Shown here: in pieces, positions 5,069 through 6,235 of the stretch
How positions within the stretch are numbered: the stretch's first letter is position 1
Layout of the letters: each line of letters starts with the position of its first letter
NCBI GenBank assembly: GCA_003136295.1
Contig: PLDZ01000075.1
Coordinates: 1 to 6,235 of the forward strand
Direction of reading: 5' to 3'
Length of the DNA: 6,235 nucleotides
From: Candidatus Dormiibacterota bacterium
GTDB taxonomy: Bacteria > Chloroflexota > Dormibacteria > Aeolococcales > Aeolococcaceae
Program-made: the position numbers and the translations under genes
The notes under the pieces: model-generated
What the model was told of the DNA's origin: nothing
What the model saw: only the letters and a program-made list of their open reading frames with translations
Database searches by the model: none

Positions 5069-5483
5069 CCGACCGCTGCAGGACCCGGTGGAGGCCGACC
5101 GCCTCATCGCGCGCGCCATTGAGTCCGTCCTCGACGCCGTGCCGGAGATTCCCGGCAGCGACATGCTCGCTGCCGAGGCCAGCCCCAAGGCGCAACCGTG
5201 GGCGGAGACGGCAGCACCGCCGGCGAGCGACAAGCGCCCGCTCGAGGCGGTGGTCGCCGAGTACGAGGCGCGGGTTGCCGCCGCTCCGGGCGCTCGTGCA
5301 GGTCATCCCAGCGAGCCCCATCCCGGGGCGGCGTATCTCGAGAAGCTGTCGCCGGCGCCGCGGAACGCAGCCAAGCGTCCGAAACGACGCTGGCAGGGCG
5401 GTCGGAAACGACGCGGCGGTCGCGGCGGTCGCGGTGGTCGCGGCGGCGGTGGAGGCGGTGGCGGAGGTGGCGCGCCCGCGTGA
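5061..5483 (+). CDS. Small protein with basic RGG-repeat and poly-glycine tail, function unknown
   Basis: The product has 140 residues. Residues 1-75 are acidic and largely helical in character (EADRLIARAIESVLDAV; LEAVVAEYEARV). A Pro/Ala-rich middle leads to a strongly basic stretch, KRPKRRWQGGRKRR (105-118), then four consecutive RGG units (R118, R121, R124, R127) and ten glycines (128-137) before APA. RGG tails bind RNA or nucleic acid in eukaryotic and some bacterial proteins, so an RNA- or ribosome-associated role is possible, but I recognise no family. ATG 5061 is chosen: GGAG (5046-5049) is 11 bases upstream and the 8-base overlap with the Nudix gene suggests coupling. A TTG at 5037 would add eight residues. 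The non-repetitive N-terminal part and tight packing between two clear genes support real coding. Confidence 0.65.
   Translation: MVDRPLQDPVEADRLIARAIESVLDAVPEIPGSDMLAAEASPKAQPWAETAAPPASDKRPLEAVVAEYEARVAAAPGARAGHPSEPHPGAAYLEKLSPAPRNAAKRPKRRWQGGRKRRGGRGGRGGRGGGGGGGGGGAPA
5412..5447 (+). repeat. Tandem 9-base repeat encoding four RGG units
   Basis: Four 9-base units (CGCGGCGGT, two exact copies, then CGCGGTGGT and CGCGGCGGC) each encode Arg-Gly-Gly. They run into GGT/GGA/GGC codons for the glycine tract. The unit length is a multiple of three, so copy changes keep the frame. Confidence 0.85.
5463..5468 (+). promoter_or_regulatory. Ribosome binding site of the HAD gene inside the glycine tract
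   Basis: GGAGGT, made of glycine-tract codons of the upstream gene, lies 11 bases before the GTG at 5480. It supports that start, and it means the repeat tail has a second role in translating the next gene. Confidence 0.5.
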
Positions 5484-6235
5484 GCGGTGCCGAGGAAGGG
5501 CGAGCGCACCGAATCAGCGGTGTCCTCTTCGACTACGGCGAAACGCTGGTCGAGTTCACCCGGCCCGATGAGGCGCTCGGCGACGCGGAGCTGCGAATTC
5601 TCAGCCTTCTGGCGACCTCGGGACGAGCGAGTCCATCACCGGCCACCGTTCGCGCTGTCCAGGACCGGGTCGAGCGAGAGGTCGTCGACCACCAGCGGAG
5701 CGGGGACCTCGAGGAGATCGACGTTGCGGCGGCGTCGTTGCGCGCCTATGCCGAGGCCGGCGTCCACCTGGATGCCGCCCTCCTTGACGAGGTCTTGCGC
5801 GTGGAGCAGGAGGCGTGGTGGCACGGGGCGCATCTCGACCCCGAGGCGGTGCCACTCCTCGACACTCTCCGCGGTCAGGGACTCCGCGTCGGGCTCTGCT
5901 CGAACGCCCCATACCGCGTCGAGTCGCTGCGCGCGCAACTCGTCTTCCTCGGCCTCGACGCGCACCTCGATGCCGTCACGTTCTCCGCCGAAGTCGGCTG
6001 GCGCAAGCCCTCGTCGCGCATCTTCGAGGCGGCGCTGCGTTCACTCGGGACCGAGGCGGGTCGCACGGTCATGGTGGGTGACAGCGAGACCGTCGATATC
6101 GCAGGCGCGCGTGCGGCAGGACTGCATGCTGTGCTCCTCAGCAGGACTGGCGATCGTGGCTCCGGCGAGGCCGATGCGGTGATTGCGGCGCTTCGAGAAT
6201 TGCCGGGTGCGCTGCGGAACATGGGCATATACTTG
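5480..6235 (+). CDS. HAD-superfamily hydrolase, 3' end cut by window edge
   Basis: 252 codons are visible, with no stop before the right edge. All four HAD motifs are present: motif I VLFDYGETLV with nucleophile D18; motif II LCSNAP with S141; motif III GWRKPSSRIF with K176; motif IV VMVGDSETVDIAGARAAG with D201 and D206. A helical cap occupies residues about 27-118, as in subfamily I (beta-phosphoglucomutase or phosphoglycolate phosphatase-like) enzymes. Motif I lacks the usual second aspartate: the residue two after the nucleophile is G20. In classical phosphatases that aspartate is the acid/base; HAD members with other chemistry, such as dehalogenases and phosphonatases, also lack it. A phosphatase label is therefore unsafe. 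GTG 5480 overlaps the previous stop by four bases (GTGA), a coupling arrangement. The length is already near full for the family, so only a short tail is missing. The substrate is unknown. Confidence 0.88.
   Translation, partial: MSGAEEGRAHRISGVLFDYGETLVEFTRPDEALGDAELRILSLLATSGRASPSPATVRAVQDRVEREVVDHQRSGDLEEIDVAAASLRAYAEAGVHLDAALLDEVLRVEQEAWWHGAHLDPEAVPLLDTLRGQGLRVGLCSNAPYRVESLRAQLVFLGLDAHLDAVTFSAEVGWRKPSSRIFEAALRSLGTEAGRTVMVGDSETVDIAGARAAGLHAVLLSRTGDRGSGEADAVIAALRELPGALRNMGIYL

Noticed and set aside
4022..5233. A 403-codon open frame on the minus strand across the transglycosylase and Nudix genes
   Set aside because: It is antisense to two genes with clear motifs, has no recognisable domain, and reads as Arg/Gly/Ala-rich text typical of a high-GC shadow frame.

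Overview
The window is high-GC bacterial DNA. It uses GTG and TTG starts beside ATG, GGAGG-type ribosome sites and gene-end overlaps of 4 to 8 bases. A secreted cell-wall lytic enzyme of the SLT/Rpf-like fold, a lipobox lipoprotein with a Ser-Pro linker, and the fatty-acid and isoprenoid-type genes fit a Gram-positive, high-GC lineage (Actinobacteriota, or a related soil phylum such as Dormibacterota/Chloroflexota). This is inference from gene content, and no marker gene fixes the taxon. No rRNA, tRNA, IS element or CRISPR array is visible.

Left part (1-2745). An AIM24-family gene runs leftward off the edge. It is divided by a 271-base divergent gap from a rightward pair: an FAD-dependent oxidoreductase and a CrtC/AttH-like (carotenoid hydratase-type, lipocalin-fold) protein. 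The oxidoreductase keeps both ends of its fold but lacks about 200 middle residues.

Middle (2746-3706). Convergent to the CrtC-like gene is a 155-base scar of an acyl-CoA dehydrogenase: its first ~18 residues are joined, out of frame, to its last ~30. A perfect ATTGAC-N6-GTCAAT palindrome lies between this scar and a rightward lipoprotein gene. The lipoprotein has a (Ser-Pro)7 linker encoded partly by a hexanucleotide repeat, and carries a CXXCH motif.

Right part (3707-6235). A 186-base leader with several stems, two of them mutually exclusive, precedes a secreted lysozyme-like transglycosylase. It is followed by a tight rightward cluster: a Nudix ADP-ribose pyrophosphatase-type hydrolase, a small basic protein ending in four RGG repeats and a ten-glycine run, and a HAD hydrolase open at the right edge. 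The last three overlap by 8 and 4 bases and are very probably co-translated. Nudix and HAD enzymes suggest nucleotide or phosphometabolite clean-up; the role of the RGG-tailed protein is unknown.

The most notable points are the two internally deleted genes within 1.6 kb (true gene decay or an assembly collapse), the structured leader, and the eukaryote-like RGG tail whose glycine codons also supply the ribosome site of the next gene.
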